DNA of 64,000 bases from Papio anubis (GCF_008728515.1 NC_044995.1:38155542-38219541), one strand, 5' to 3'; shown: positions 43,640-56,093, numbered from the stretch's first letter. The notes: generated by a model from the letters alone, not told the origin. Made by a program: numbers and translations.

Positions 43640-44290
43640 AGGGACGGGAGGCGGCCTCAGGGGGCCTCCTCTCCTGGCTGAGGCTCGGCCTCGCCCTCCT
43701 CCAGGCTGCGAGGATCCGCCGTCTGCGCCGCCGGCAGGGGGAGGGGGCGGGTTATTTTTACCTCCCTCCAGGCAGCCGGGGCGACAGGAAGTGAGCGCGC
43801 GGCCCGCCAGATGTGGGGAGCCAGGCAGCTGGGAACAGCCACAGCTGGACTGGCGGCCGGCCGGGAGCGGGGTTGGGGGGGAGGGTGTGCGGAGGGTGGA
43901 TCCCCAGGCCTCCGGTCCCCTCTTTGTTCCCCGCCGCCCCAGCCTCCCCTCCAAAGACCCCTCGTCCCCATCCCCCGCTCAGCTGGGTCGCGGCCTCGCT
44001 GTCCCCCATCTGGATGCCAATCCCCTCGCTGGCTTGAGGGCTCTCAGGTCCTGGGCGGGAAGGGGGACCCTGCTCCTCGCCCCAGAGACCCTCAGGTCGC
44101 AGCAGAGTGGGGGGTAGGAGGGAGAGACGGCCCCTCGCCGGCCCCGCCTGCCACCGCCATTGTTTACCCGTCGGCTGCCTCCTAGGAAACTTAACCCGCC
44201 CGCGGTAATTTTATTTGGGAACTTCGGCCAGTTGCCATAGCAACCCCCAGTGACGTCAGAGGGGCTGAGGCCCGAAATCCCCGGGAAAGG
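43640..44290. promoter_or_regulatory. GC-rich regulatory block
   Basis: A CpG-containing block with an ETS-type ACAGGAAGTG at about 43788, a composite CATTGTTTACC (SOX and FOX core words) at about 44158-44168, and the X-box/CRE pair listed separately. No TATA box or first exon is recognised. It lies 4.4 kb upstream of the probable miR-23a host promoter. Confidence 0.5.
44231..44258. promoter_or_regulatory. Palindromic RFX X-box next to a consensus CRE
   Basis: GTTGCCATAGCAAC (44231-44244) is a symmetric X-box with a 2-base spacer, the form bound by RFX dimers. Six bases later, TGACGTCA (44251-44258) is the full CREB/ATF palindrome. Confidence 0.7.
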
Positions 44291-45228
44291 GGGGTGATAG
44301 GATGGGGGGGAGACCCCCAGAAGGGCTCTTCCTTAACCCTCTGTGTACCACGTCCCAGTCAAGCAGGGACAGCCAGATGTGACACTGCTTGGGTGCCCCC
44401 ACCAATTCTGGCTTGGGGCCAGGTCAGGGTGGCAGGCCAGGCCTTGATGTCATCGGGAGCTGGGTGGGTGGTGAGTCATTCCTGAGGTGGGGGCTGGGCC
44501 AGGCCTGGGGGCTATTCCTGTCTGACCTGCCCCACCAGTGCCCTTGAGCAACACTGGGACCCTTCCATGGGGATTTCAGGCACCTGGCTGGGGGTCCCCA
44601 CAGATCCCTGGGACCTCTCTGTCCCTCTGAACCATTACGTAGGTATACAAAGTCTTTCCTGGTGCTCCAGACACCAGGCGGTTGAGTTTGTCACGGTGAG
44701 CTGGGGCCACCATGTAGTGTCCTTCTCCGGATGTGGGGAGTGGCTGGTGCCCTGGTGAGGGGGCAGGGATGTGGTGGGATCCCGGCTCAGTCCATAACAC
44801 AGCTGGTCGCCAGGGCGACAGGAGGCAGGGGCCCTGACAGGCATGGGGGGTCACTGCCGCCGGCCGGGGGCTGGGCTGGGAGGAGCCACTCTAACCGCAG
44901 TGACGTGGGACTTCCTCGGCAGGGCCTGTTTGATGTCTCTGTGTGCTGCGTTGCCATGGGGCCCAGCAGGCGGCCCTGCATGTGAGCTGGGGTGACCTGT
45001 GGGCCGGCTGGGCCTGTCAGGGTCCCTTGATCCAGGTGTGCCTGGTGTATCACTTACGCTCTTTCTACCTGGGATCAGCACATTACACGTCTCACCTCAA
45101 AGCCTGGTAACAACTGCAAATTTCACATTTTCAGCCCCATTTTTCAGCTGACAAAACTGAGGCTTAGGAAGTGTAATCGCCTGGCCCCAAAGACATCCCA
45201 AAGACATCCAGCTAGAAAGCTGGGGTGT

Positions 45229-45533
45229 AGGGCCTGGCGCCGTGGCTCATGCCTGTCATCCCAGCACTTTGGGAGGCTGAGGCAGGCCGATAACTTGAAG
45301 TCAGTAATTCAAAACCAGCCTGGCCAATATGGTGAAACCCTGTCTCTACTACAAATACAAAAATTAAGCGTGGTGGTGGACGCCTCTAATCCCAGCTACT
45401 CGGGAGGCTGAGGCAGGAGAATGGCTTGAACTAGGGAGGTGGAGGTTTCAGTGAGCCGAGATTGTGACAATGCACTCCAGCCTGGGCGACAGAGTGAGAC
45501 TCCTTCTCAAAAACACAAACCAAAACAAAACAA
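45229..45533 (+). mobile_element. Alu, plus strand
   Basis: S-type copy after MIR-like sequence (45090-45200). 45545-45800 is a probable ancient L2 fragment (GCCTGTGCACTGGCCATTCT ... GGCCTTTCCTGACC). Confidence 0.8.
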
Positions 45534-45824
45534 AAATTTGTTCTTCTTCCACTCCACTCCTCTCTCTACCGCCATGAAACTGGTCTGCTCTGCCGGTTTT
45601 CCAGTGTTCCAGGCACCGTCATACCGCAAAGCCTGTGCACTGGCCATTCTCTCTGCCTGGAACTCTCTTCCTCTCGATGTTTGCCTGGCTTCTCCCTCAG
45701 TGCCTAAAATCTTTGTTCAAAGTCACCTCCCCCTCAGGGAGGCCTTTCCTGACCTAAACTTCACTGACTTCATCTCTCATCTCTCTTGCCTTTTACTAGA
45801 TTACCCATAGACTTACCATCTAAC

Positions 45825-46268
45825 ACATTTTATATATATATATAAAATATAATTTTAAAAAATATATATGGATATATAATTTTAAAATCTATATAGATAT
45901 ATAATTTTAAATATATATAGATATATAGTTTTTAAAAATATACATAGATATATAATTTTTTTTTTTGAGACAGGATTTCCCTGTGTCGCCCAGGCTGGAG
46001 TCTGGTGGAGCAATCTCGGCTCGCTGCAACCTCTGCCTCCCGGGTTCAAGTGATTCTCCTGCCTCAGCCTCCCGAGTAGCTGGCACTACAGGCATGTGCC
46101 ACCACGCCCAGCTAATTTTTGTAGTTTTAGTAGAGACGGGGTTTCACCATGTTGGCCAGGCTGGTCTCGAACTCCCGGCCTCAAGTGATCAACCTGCCTC
46201 AGCCTCCCACAGTGCTGGGATGACAGGCAGGAGCCACCGCTGCCGGCCACATTTTATATATATATATC
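45825..46268. repeat. AT-rich minisatellite and minus-strand Alu
   Basis: 45830-45957 repeats units of about 27 bases built on GATATATAATTTTAAA. A minus-strand Alu follows at 45958-46247. ACATTTTATATATATATAT occurs on both sides (about 45825 and 46249). Confidence 0.7.
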
Positions 46269-46269
46269 T

Positions 46270-48540
46270 TTATACCTATCTATCTGCTTATCACGTTTGT
46301 TTCTCCCATAGATGCTGGTCGCAAAAGTACAGGGATTTTTTTTTCTTCTGTTTTGTTCTTTTCTGTGTCCCCAAATGCCCGGAACAGAGCCTGACATACA
46401 TACAGCAGACACTCAATGTTTGTAGAATGAACAAAAGGGTGTGTGTGTGTGTGTGTGTGTGCACGTGCGTGCGCATGTGTGCGGGTGCCATGCCATTTGA
46501 CCAGTTGACCTGGTCTCACCTTCACCGTGTCCCTTCACCACTCCCTCACCTGCTGTGCCCTGGGTAAAACAGCAGTCTCAGGACTGGGGCCTGTGGAAGT
46601 AAATGTCAGGGGACCCAGAGGCAGAGGTGGGGGCTCTGGGAGGACCCTCTGAGCCTGGGCTGAGGGATACTAGTGAACCGGGGTGTGATTCAAGCCATAG
46701 GCAACAGAACAGTGAAAATTAGATCAGAAAAAATCTGGGAAGAGGTATCCCCAGAGGCCAGCATGGATGAGGTGTTCTCCCTGAATGTGAATTGGACTGA
46801 TGACGGGAGAGGCAATGTCTGGATGCAAGGCCTTATTATGGGGTGAAGGGAATTCCAGAGGGGCAATGTGGATAGGGATGAGGTAGAGATCTGAGGTTTG
46901 TTTGTCATTGTAATTTGGTCACTTTCTACTTTTGCAATGACAAGTTTGTCTGTGTGTGTGTGTCCCCTACAGGGAGACTCCCCCCACCCCACCCCTGACC
47001 CCAGGCCCGCCCTGGAAATGCCATTCTTGTGTGTAGCTGCTCAGAAGGTCATGTGGTAAGTTGCTCCCACCTTCTGCACCCCGCCCTGAGTTGGGGAATT
47101 CTGTGCCACCCCAAATCTTCCCCTGGGGCCCCACTAGGCGGCTCTGCCCCTCCTGCCCCAACCTGTCAGATCCTGCATCCTGGGCCAGCCTGCCCCTTGG
47201 GCCCCACAGAGAAGAAAAGACCCTGGAGCCCGCAGGGCTGGGCCCCACGGGATGGTAGCTGGGTGTGGCTCCTAAGTCCCTCTCCCCAGTTCCACCAGGT
47301 ACCAAGGTAAGAGCCAGCTGAGCTGATGGAATGGGGGACCCTGGAGGAATTCTGGGGTGCAAGGTGACACAGAAGCGTCCAACCAGTCCCTCCAGTCCCT
47401 TGGAGGGCCTGGCCTGCTGCTGGGTACCCTCGCGCCCCCACACCCAGAGTTACTCAAAAGGGGAGGCTGCTCTGTCACCACCCAAGACGTGGATGAAGAA
47501 TTGCATCCCTAGCCCCAAGGATGACACCTCAAAAATAGTGGGGGCTGAGTGGGAAACGTCCCCCAAAGCAATGCCCACCCCGGTCTGGGAAGGGTCCTGC
47601 GGGTTCCAGACCCCCACTGTGACACGACGGTGGTTGTGGGTTGTGGATAGGGGTCCATCGGCCTGGAGAGGGCAGATGGCAGCCGGACATGCCCAAGGAG
47701 ACTGGTGTGGTTGCAGAGGGCACCCCGCCCCTTGATCTCAGAGTTTTGTTCCTGGCCCCCCACCTGGGCACTGGGCCAGGCCCCCAGGCAGGGCCTCCTC
47801 CTGAGGAACAATGCAGCCGTGTTCCTCCCTGTGGAGGCTGGAGGATGGAGCGGGAAAGACAGGCACACCGGGAAAGAGGGAGGGATTCAGGGAGGGCCTT
47901 GCTCCCAGGGCTACTCTGGGAGCCCGGGGAGTTTCCCAGAGGTCCCAGTGTGTGGGGGAGGGTGCCAGGAAGCCTACGGGGAGGGGACCCAGACCCAGGG
48001 GCCGCATGGCCTGGGATCAGAAAGTCTTTTCGATGGCAGCAGGAGAAGATTAGGTAGGATAAGAGGAGGAACTTCCTAAGTCTGGAGAAGGCGCTGTGGA
48101 ACTGGAGGAAGTGTGGGTTCCTGTTTGGCGGCATCCGAGGGCAATTCCCAGACCTAGGACCCCCTCCCCGGGTGGGGTCTGCAGTGGCCAGTGTGCCCTG
48201 GGTCTGCGACCGAGCCCACCCCCCAAAACCGCCCCTCACCAATCTCCATTCCCAGGGGCTCAGGGCCTCCTGGGTTGCCTCTTCCTGGGCAGGGGCAGGC
48301 CTTAGACCAATAGGGGTTCCAGAGGTGGGATGGGGGGTTAGACCCTTAGCTCCCACCCTACCCCCGCAGACAGAACCTTGGGCTTAAAACCCGGGACTGG
48401 GACCCAAGTTCAGGGGCCAGAGGGGGAAGTTGGGCTGGGTTTGGGGCCCGGGCTGATTTCGGGACAAGGAGGGAGAAAGTTGGCCTTGAGTTGGGGGACG
48501 GGACCGAGTTGGGGGACAGGACAGAGAAAGTGGGGGCGGG
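46270..48540. other. Alu-free non-coding stretch upstream of the miR-23a host promoter
   Basis: L2-like end at 46390-46430 and a (TG)n run at 46438-46461; the rest is unique. Long frames in 47.5-48.4 kb have no recognisable protein content. Confidence 0.4.
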
Positions 48541-49120
48541 CCGGCTCCGGGGGCACATGACGGCGACGCCCGCCCCGCCCCGCGCCCGCCCCCTGCCCGG
48601 CCCGGGGAGGGGGGAGGAGACGAGAAGGTTTTAAAAGCGATTCGGCCCCGCGGCGGGCCGGCCAGTGAGTGGGGTGGAGCGCGGCCGGCGGCCGCCCCCG
48701 GACGATCTCGGGCCCGCCGCCCGCCCGCCTGAGCCTCGGCCGGCCCGGCCCGGGGCGGCGGCCGGAGCCCGGAGTGCGCGCCCGGCTCCCCTCCCCCCGC
48801 GGGTAAGTGGAAGTCGGGAGGGACCCGGGAGGGAGGCTGGGAGCGATCGGCGCCTCGGCGGCAGCAGCGCCGGCAACTTTTCCGCGCCTGGCTCGTGGGC
48901 GGAGTGGGGGTGCGCCCGGCGGGTCCCCAAGAGCGTTGCGAGAAGCGGAGGGCGCCGCCCCGTGCGCCTTGAGCGCCCCGCCGCCCGGGGTGGGTCGGGG
49001 ATCGGGGACAGTGCGTCTGACGGCGGCGGCGGTCGCGGAGTCCCGGGGCGCCCCCTACGGAGCGGGGGAAGGGCAGCCCGGCCTCTGCTCCCTTCCCAGG
49101 GGCCCCCCCACCCCGACCCC
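48540..49120 (+). promoter_or_regulatory. CpG-island promoter, probably of the MIR23A host gene
   Basis: CpG-dense, with a TATA-like TTTTAAAA at 48629-48636, which would place initiation near 48660. A CTCF-like GCGCCCCCTACGG (minus orientation) lies at 49048-49060. Confidence 0.6.
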
Positions 49121-52100
49121 CCAGGAGACGCATGGGAATGCGGTGGGGAGGGCGGGTGCCCGCGCGACTTGGGCAGGTCAAGGTGGACAGAGAGTTGGCA
49201 GGGTGGGAGGGCTTGTGTCCTGCTCGGACATGGGGCTTGGGTTGAGGGGCTTGGATATGTATATGCCTCCCCCACTCCTAGCCCCCGACCTGGCCTTTGG
49301 ACGGGAAGAATGGGTTGGGGGGTCTCTCAGAGTTCTTTGGATGGGGGCGGGGGTGGATACTGGTCCAAGTTCTTGACGTGTCACCCAGTGGGTAGAGGGA
49401 AGGTCTCTTGTTGGGCAGGGGCTGGTGGGAGCTGGGGGGACGTCTCCTTTCCTTTCTGCTGATCCAGGAGAAAAGCGCTCATTCAAGGTTGCATAGGAAG
49501 GGAAGCCAGGTTGGGGACCAGCCCTGTGCAGCTCGGAGTCCCCGTGCCTTTTGGCTGCAGGAGGAGGTTAAAAGGGCCTAGACTGAACCCCGACTCTTCT
49601 GTCTTAGCCCCAGACCCTTCTCTGATTTTAGCACTAGATTTGGCAGCCCCTTAAGCCCTCAGCCCTAACTGACCTTCCTGCCCTGCCCAGCTCAGCCCAG
49701 CCAGGCCCCAGACCCAGGGGCTTCGTGAATGTTTTGGCTGTGCAACTGGCTCCTTGTCACCTGCCCCTTTCCCAAGCCTCCCCAGCTGGCAGCCCGTGAC
49801 TCCTGGTCTATGAGGGTGAGGCTGGGGGCTGTGGGACCCCTGGCATAAGGGGTGTCCTCTGGCAGTCCTGCCCCAGCCGGAGGGCTGTACCCAACAGGTG
49901 CCTGGGCTTAGAGGCGAGGTGATGTTGGACACACCCTGTCCGCTCGCCCACATGCCCTGCCCGGGCCAGCCTGGGTACATGTGTTCACATGCCGATGTCC
50001 TGGGAAGGCACAGGCCCTGGGGCTGGTGCTAGCTTTGTTCTCTGATCCCGTGAGGCACCCATGGCCCTCTGCCCTTGCAGCACGTCCTCTGGGAGCTCCT
50101 TCAAGACCCCAACAGGCAGGCCTTGCCCGTGGACCTAGAGGGGGCCCTAAAATAGGTGCTGGCCTGGCCTGAGGCTGGCACGCGGAGCACATGCGTGACA
50201 GGGCGTGTCCAGAGGGTCGGGCCTGTCTGTGCTGGCCTGGCCACTGAGCCTCCGCCGACCCTTGCTTGCTGGAGAAAGACAGCAGAGGCGGATGCTTTAG
50301 GAGGGACCCTCGTGTCGTGCCCACCCTCTAACAATGCAAGTGGACGCCAGATGTTCCATGCAGACCGCAGCTGAGGGGCAGGCCCCCATCCATCTGCAAT
50401 CCCAGGAAAATTGGCCTGGTGGGTACACTGGGGTGACCCGCTCGCCCTGATCTAGGTGGTGCTTTGATACCTCTTAAGGCATTTTTTGGAGTTTGCCCTT
50501 CACTTTGGAAAGCTGGGTGGGGGATTCTGTCCTCCATGAATAACAGTGCCAGGAACCTTGGGCAATCTTGAGAAAACTCCTTCCTGTCCCTCTGTTTTCC
50601 ATGTTGGATGTGTTTTAGGCCACAGTCAGGCCTGGCTTTTTAAAATTTTTTTATTTTTTTAAAGACTTATTCCGTGACCTTAAGTCCCAATCTGAATCTC
50701 TGAGCCTTAGTTATTCTAGCTGTAAATGGAAAGCATTCAGAAATGGGATGGAGAGAAGTGTACACTTCCCCGCTGGCCGCCTTCTTCCCTCCTAATGTCC
50801 TGGGTGGACACAGAGGTGTGTCTGGGGAAGGTGTGTCTTTTAGGGCCCGTCGCCTGGGAAGGATGTTGAGCGGAGGGTAGTGGGTGTGGGTGAGAATCCT
50901 TGGGCAGAGAAGGGCGCCGCCATGCTGGGCATGGCTGAGTCACGCTCCAGCGACGCCTTGCCCCAGGGTGCGGGAGCTGGCGCCACCCTGGGTGTGGTCA
51001 CTGAGCTGTGGCCCTGGGCAGAGCAGGGCTGGGTGGTCTAGGATGTGGGGACTCGGTGCCTGGGGAATTGACTTCGAAGATGCCAAGCCCCCGGGCCTCC
51101 CGCCTGGCCTAGATTCTGGGGTCGCCCTCCAGGACCGTGGTGGCTCACACCCTGAGAATGCCTTGGGGAGCCTAGGGGCCCGGAGCCTTGGGCTCCGGGT
51201 GAATTGGTGCGTTGAGGGAGGTGGATGGGGCCTAGACGCCAGTGACTGCATTCAAGGCCAGTGGACCCCCAAAGCCAGGCCCTCACTGCAAAATGTACCT
51301 ATGTGGGGAGAAGGCAGAGGTAGACCTGATGACGGGGTGTACTACTCTACTAAAGGTTTCCAACATGAAGACGAGGGGCCCCTGGGAATTCTGTGATTGG
51401 TTTGGGAAAGATTAAAGTCTAAGGAGGGGTTAGAGTGGACTGGCCGGACGCAATGGGGGCTGGGATGTCACTTTCATGGTTCCCCTATTTATAACAAGTG
51501 ATTCAGCCCTCACTTACTCACCCCTTCCTGAGCCTCCCCCCACCCCAGCCCTGGGTGGGCAGCGGGGCCCACCCACTTGTCAGTGCCCTGACTTTCCCCA
51601 CCCAGTGCCAGCCTCTGAGGGCTGCCCATTGGGGCGGTTGTTATTGTCGCAGCACTGGGATTGGGGCAGAGGGGCGGGGGGCCTGGTGGTCAGGCGGCGC
51701 TTGGCCGGGCGGCCCAGGTTGGCGGCTGGCTCGAGGCCCAGCCCACGGAGCTTCTGCTGAGAGTCTGGGCCCATTAGGCAAAGCGTTAGTGACAGGCTGG
51801 GAGGGCGGGTGGCGCGGCGGGCAGGGCGGGGCCTGCAGCCCTTGGTATTTTCCGATCCCAGCTGCTCTGTGAGGGTGGAAAGTATTTGGGGACCAGGCTT
51901 GGGGGCGGAGGTGGTGGTGGCGCCCCCGGCGGAAGCTGCCCCTGATTCATTCTTGGAGCATGGGGTTGGGGGGGGTAGCGGTGCACATACATACCCGTGT
52001 GTATCTGGTCCATGCAAACGCTGTCTGGAGGGGGTATTCAGGCATACCCACATGCATTGGCTGGCTGGAGTGTCCTGGTGCAGCCTGGGGCCTGCTTTGC

Positions 52101-52847
52101 TCCCCAGCCCAGGGGCCCGCCCTCTCCCTCATGCCTACAGCTGCCAGGAGCTTGGTCCCCCTCTGGACACCATCTCCCAAGAGCCTGAGAAGCGCACCGT
52201 GATTGGTAAAGGGAACCCTGGCTCCTGGGCACCTGCATGGCAGCGCCCCTTCCACTCAAGACCCAGACCTTTTGTGCCTGCGAGGATGGGGAGTGGCCTT
52301 GGCCCCGGCCCTGGGCTCTGTGCAGGGGAAACCCCACAGGAAATGAGCCTGGCCAAATGGCCGCCCTTCCCGTTCTCGTCCCTGGGACACGAATGTGCTG
52401 TCTCACTTCCGGAGGCGGCCCAGGGAGGCTGGCTGCCCTGCGGGGCCTCGCCTGCTCCCAGTTGGCGCCTCCAGACCCTAAGGGGACAGGGCTGGGCTGG
52501 GGCCTGATGGGAAAGAGTGACTGGTATGTGTGTATGTGCGTATAGGGAGGGGACAAAACAGGACATCCCTCGCCGCCTGTCTCGAAGTGGTGAGCGCCAC
52601 CAGATCGGGCGGACACTGGGGTCCTTCCTGGTGTGAGACGTCCATGTTTCCATTATCCTTTGCCTGGCAAAGACAGTAGCAGCTCTGTCGTGATCATGTT
52701 TATCACTCCTGAGGTCCTCACCATGACTTATGAAGTCCATACTTATTATTATTATCCCTGTTTTGCAGATGGGGAAACTGAGGCCCAGAGAGGTTAAGTG
52801 ACTTGCTCAGAGTCACTCAGCTCAGAAGCTGAAGAGCTGGGGTTTTC
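49121..52847 (+). other. Probable host-gene intron, Alu-free
   Basis: GC-rich unique DNA. An AP-1 word TGAGTCA sits at 50936-50942, and a MIR (GCAGATGGGGAAACTGAGGC) lies near 52766. No exon is assigned. Confidence 0.4.
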
Positions 52848-53985
52848 TTTTTTTTTTTTTTGAGACGGAGTCTCGATCTGTCACCCAGGCTGGAGTGCAG
52901 TGGCCAGATCTCAGCTCACTGCAAGCTCCGCCTCCCGGGTTTATGCCATTCTCCTGCCTCAGCCTCCCGAGTAGCTGGGACTACAGGCGCCCGCCACCTC
53001 GCCCGGCTAGTTTTTTGTATATTTTAGTAGAGACGGGGTTTCACCGGGTTAGCCAGGATGGTCTCGATCTCCTGACCTTGTGATCCGCCCGTCTCGGCCT
53101 CCCGAAGTGCTGGGATTACAGGCTTGAGCCACCGCGCCCGGCCTAGAGCTGCGGTTTTCAAATCTGGGCAGACTTGGGCTCCAAAACTGGAGTCTGCTAG
53201 CCAGGTGTTGGGCTCTTATCAAAAGAGGCTCCACTTACTAAAGAATTAGGGCGGACTTCATGCATTTGTGACTGGGGCAGTCTCACGGCACCCCTGCTTG
53301 GAGGGACCCGGATGTTAGTTTAATATTGCACTGCCGAGGTCATGAAATTTTTTTTTTCATTATTTTTTTGTCTCGTCATGTTGGCCAAGCTGGTCTCAAA
53401 CTCCTGGCCCCAAGCGATCTTCCTGTCTTGGCCTCCCGAAGTGCCGGGATGACCCACTGCGCTCAGCCTGAAATCATTTTCTTTTCTTTTTTTTTTTTTT
53501 TTTTTTTTTTGAGACGGAGTCTCGCTCTGTCCCCCAGGCTGGAGTGCAGTGGCTGGATCTCAGCTCACTGCAAGCTCCGCCTCCCAGGTTTACGCCATTC
53601 TCCTGCCTCAGCCTCCCAAGTAGCTGGGACTACAGGCGCCCACCACCTCGCCCAGCTGGTTTTTTGTATTTTTTTAGTAGAGACGGGGTTTCACCATGTT
53701 AGCCAGGATGGTCTCGATCTCCTGACCTCGTGATCCACCCGTCTCGGCCTCCCAAAGTGCTGAGATTACAGGCTTGAGCCACCGCGCCCGGCCTTTTTTT
53801 TTTTTTTAAACTTGTTTTTGTTTATTTTAGAGATAGGGTCTTGCTCTGTCACTTAGGCTGGAGTTCAGTGGCATGATCATAGATCACGGCAGCCCCAAAC
53901 TCCTGGGCTCAAGCAATCCTCCCACCTCAGCCGCCTGAGCCGCTGGGGCTACAGGTGTGTACCAACTTTCCTGGCTGATACTTTA
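52848..53985 (-). mobile_element. Minus-strand Alus, two of them young
   Basis: AluY 52848-53143, half element 53340-53470, AluY 53490-53795 and an older fragment 53808-53985. Both AluY copies carry Old World monkey-type variants (CTAGTTTTTTGTAT; TGGCCAGATCTCAGC or a close form). Confidence 0.85.
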
Positions 53986-53998
53986 ATAAACTTTTTGT

Positions 53999-55062
53999 GG
54001 GCCGAACACTGTGGGTCATGTCTGTAATCCCAGCACTTTGGGAGGCTGAGGCAGGCGGATTGCTTGAACCCAGGAGTTGGAGACCAGTCTGGGCAACATG
54101 GCGAAACCCCATGTCTACAAAAACAAAAAACAAAAAACAAAAACACTAGGGCCGGGTGCAGTGGCTCACTCCTGTAATCCCAGCACTTTGGAAAGCCGAG
54201 GCAGACGGATCACCTGCGGTCAAGAGGTCGAGACCAGCCTGGCCAACATGGTGAACCCTGTCTCTACTAAAAATCCAAAAATTAGCTGGGCGTGGTGGCG
54301 GGCGCCTGTAATTCCAGTTACTTGGGAGGCTGAAGCAGGAGAATCGCTTGAACCCGGGAGGTGGAGGTTGCAGTGAGCTGAGATTGCCCCATTGCACTCC
54401 AGCCTGGGCAACAGGGCGAGATTCTGTCTCAAAAAAAAAAAAGGCCGGGCGCGGTGGCTCAAGCCTGTAATCCCAGCACTTTGGGAGGCCGAGACGGGCG
54501 GATCACGAGGTCAGGAGATCGAGACCATCCTGGCTAACACAGTGAAACCCCGTCTCTACTAAAAAATACAAAAAACTAGCCGGGCGAGGTGGTGGGCGCC
54601 TGTAGTCCCAGCTACTCGGGAGGCTGAGGCCGGAGGATGGCGTAAACCCGGGAGGCGGAGCTTGCAGTGAGCTGAGATCTGGCCACTGCACTCCAGCCTG
54701 GGCGACAGAGTAAGACTCCGTCTCAAAAAAAAAAAAAAAAAAGAAGAAGAAAGAAAGAAAAAATTAGCCAGGTGTGGTGGTGCATAGCTGTAGTCCCAGC
54801 TACCCCAGAAGCTGAGGTGGGAGGATCACTTGAACCTGGGAGGCTGAGGCTGCAGTGAGCTGTGATTGCACCCCTGCACTCTAGCTGTGGTGACAGAGCG
54901 AGAGTCCGTCTCAAAAAAAAAAGAAAAAAAAAATTTTTTTTTTGTAGAGGTGGGGTCTTGTTGTATTGCCCGGGCTGGTCTTGAACTCCTGGCCTCAGGT
55001 GACTCTCCTGCCTCGGCCTCCCAAAGTGCTGGGATTACAGGCGTGAGCCACCATGCCTGGGC
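53999..55062 (+). mobile_element. Plus-strand Alu cluster and a minus-strand half Alu
   Basis: Half Alu 53999-54150, S-type 54151-54443, AluY 54444-54740 and right arm 54763-54930 on the plus strand, then a minus-strand half element 54945-55062. Confidence 0.85.
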
Positions 55063-55828
55063 TGAAATTCTTAGTTTTCAAACTAGAGGGCCATGTGTTC
55101 ATTTTGCACCGGGCCCTGAAAATTCTGTATCTCACCCTGGTGCTGGGCACTTACTGAGTGACATACACACTCGGTGACATCTCACTGGGCTGTGCAAAAG
55201 AGGCTCTTGGCTCCATTTTACAGATGGAGAAACTGAGGCTTGGAGGGTCTCTGGAAAACTGTGGAGCAAGGATTTGAACTTCGGGCTGTTAGGGTGGAGA
55301 GACCTGTATCTTGGAGCTTGGATCCTGTGCTCTGGGGGGCAGGGGGTGCGTGTCTAGGAGGAGACGGGGGTGCTTTGCTGCTGGCATCCGCCCTGGTGGG
55401 TGTGGGCTAAGCCCTGACCACTGAGGAGACCAGGCCACGGGGGGAGGCCCTGGTGGTTTCCTCCTGCCCTCCAGGCTTCTAGGAAGTGGCGCCAGCTGGG
55501 GTGAGATCACTTCCTCACCCGCCTGCCTGCCCCCCCTCGGCTTCCTCTCACCATGGCCCCATTTGGCCTGCCCAGGGCTCAATGAGGGCGGGGAGCTTGG
55601 CTATGCAAGTTGCTGTAGCCTCCTTGTCCTGCCTGGGCCCTCGAGGTATCTCTGCCTCTCCAGTGCTGGGGCTGGAACGGAGGGCACAGCTAGGCTCCAG
55701 CTCCCCGTGTGGTGGCTCCTGCATATGAGAAAAGGGCTTCCCTGTGATCGAAGGAAGCGTCTGGGGACCTGGAGGGGAGGTGTCCCCAAATCTCATTACC
55801 TCCTTTGCTCTCTCTCTCTCCCCTCCAG
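55063..55828 (+). promoter_or_regulatory. Region just upstream of miR-23a
   Basis: Unique DNA (MIR at about 55200-55280) that corresponds to the published human proximal promoter interval of the miR-23a cluster. No TATA box was seen. It ends in the strong splice acceptor at 55827-55828. Confidence 0.4.
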
Positions 55829-55875
55829 GTGCCAGCCTCTGGCCCCGCCCGGTGTCCCCCTCACCCCTGTGCCAC

Positions 55876-55948
55876 GGCCGGCTGGGGTTCCTGGGGATGG
55901 GATTTGCTTCCTGTCACAAATCACATTGCCAGGGATTTCCAACCGACC
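55876..55948 (+). ncRNA. MIR23A: MIR23A precursor
   Basis: A 73-nt hairpin identical to the mir-23a precursor as I know it. The 5p product is 55884-55905 and the 3p product is 55920-55940 (seed UCACAUU). miR-23a acts in muscle, haematopoiesis, glutamine metabolism and hypertrophy. It lies 47 nt below the predicted splice acceptor and 67 nt above miR-27a. Confidence 0.98.
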
Positions 55949-56015
55949 CTGAGCTCTGCCACCGAGGATGCCGCCCGGGGATGGGGTGGCAGAGGCCCCG
56001 AAGCCTGTGCCTGGC

Positions 56016-56093
56016 CTGAGGAGCAGGGCTTAGCTGCTTGTGAGCAGGGTCCACACCAAGTCGTGTTCACAGTGGCTAAGTTCCGCCCCCCAG
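56016..56093 (+). ncRNA. MIR27A: MIR27A precursor
   Basis: A 78-nt hairpin identical to the remembered human precursor. The 5p product is 56025-56046 and the 3p product is 56066-56086 (seed UCACAGU). It regulates adipogenesis, angiogenesis and lipid genes. It is the middle member of the cluster, 80 nt above miR-24-2. Confidence 0.98.

Noticed and set aside
47529..48356. 275-codon minus-strand frame
   Set aside because: Composition is Pro/Gly/Ser-rich without domains, several frames overlap it, and no splice or start context supports it.
48384..49462. 265-codon frames on both strands at the miR-23a host promoter
   Set aside because: Same GC-bias effect; the region reads better as a promoter and non-coding exon 1.
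52135..52740. 201-codon minus-strand frame in the host intron
   Set aside because: No recognised family, no splice sites consistent with a gene, and overlapping frames on both strands.
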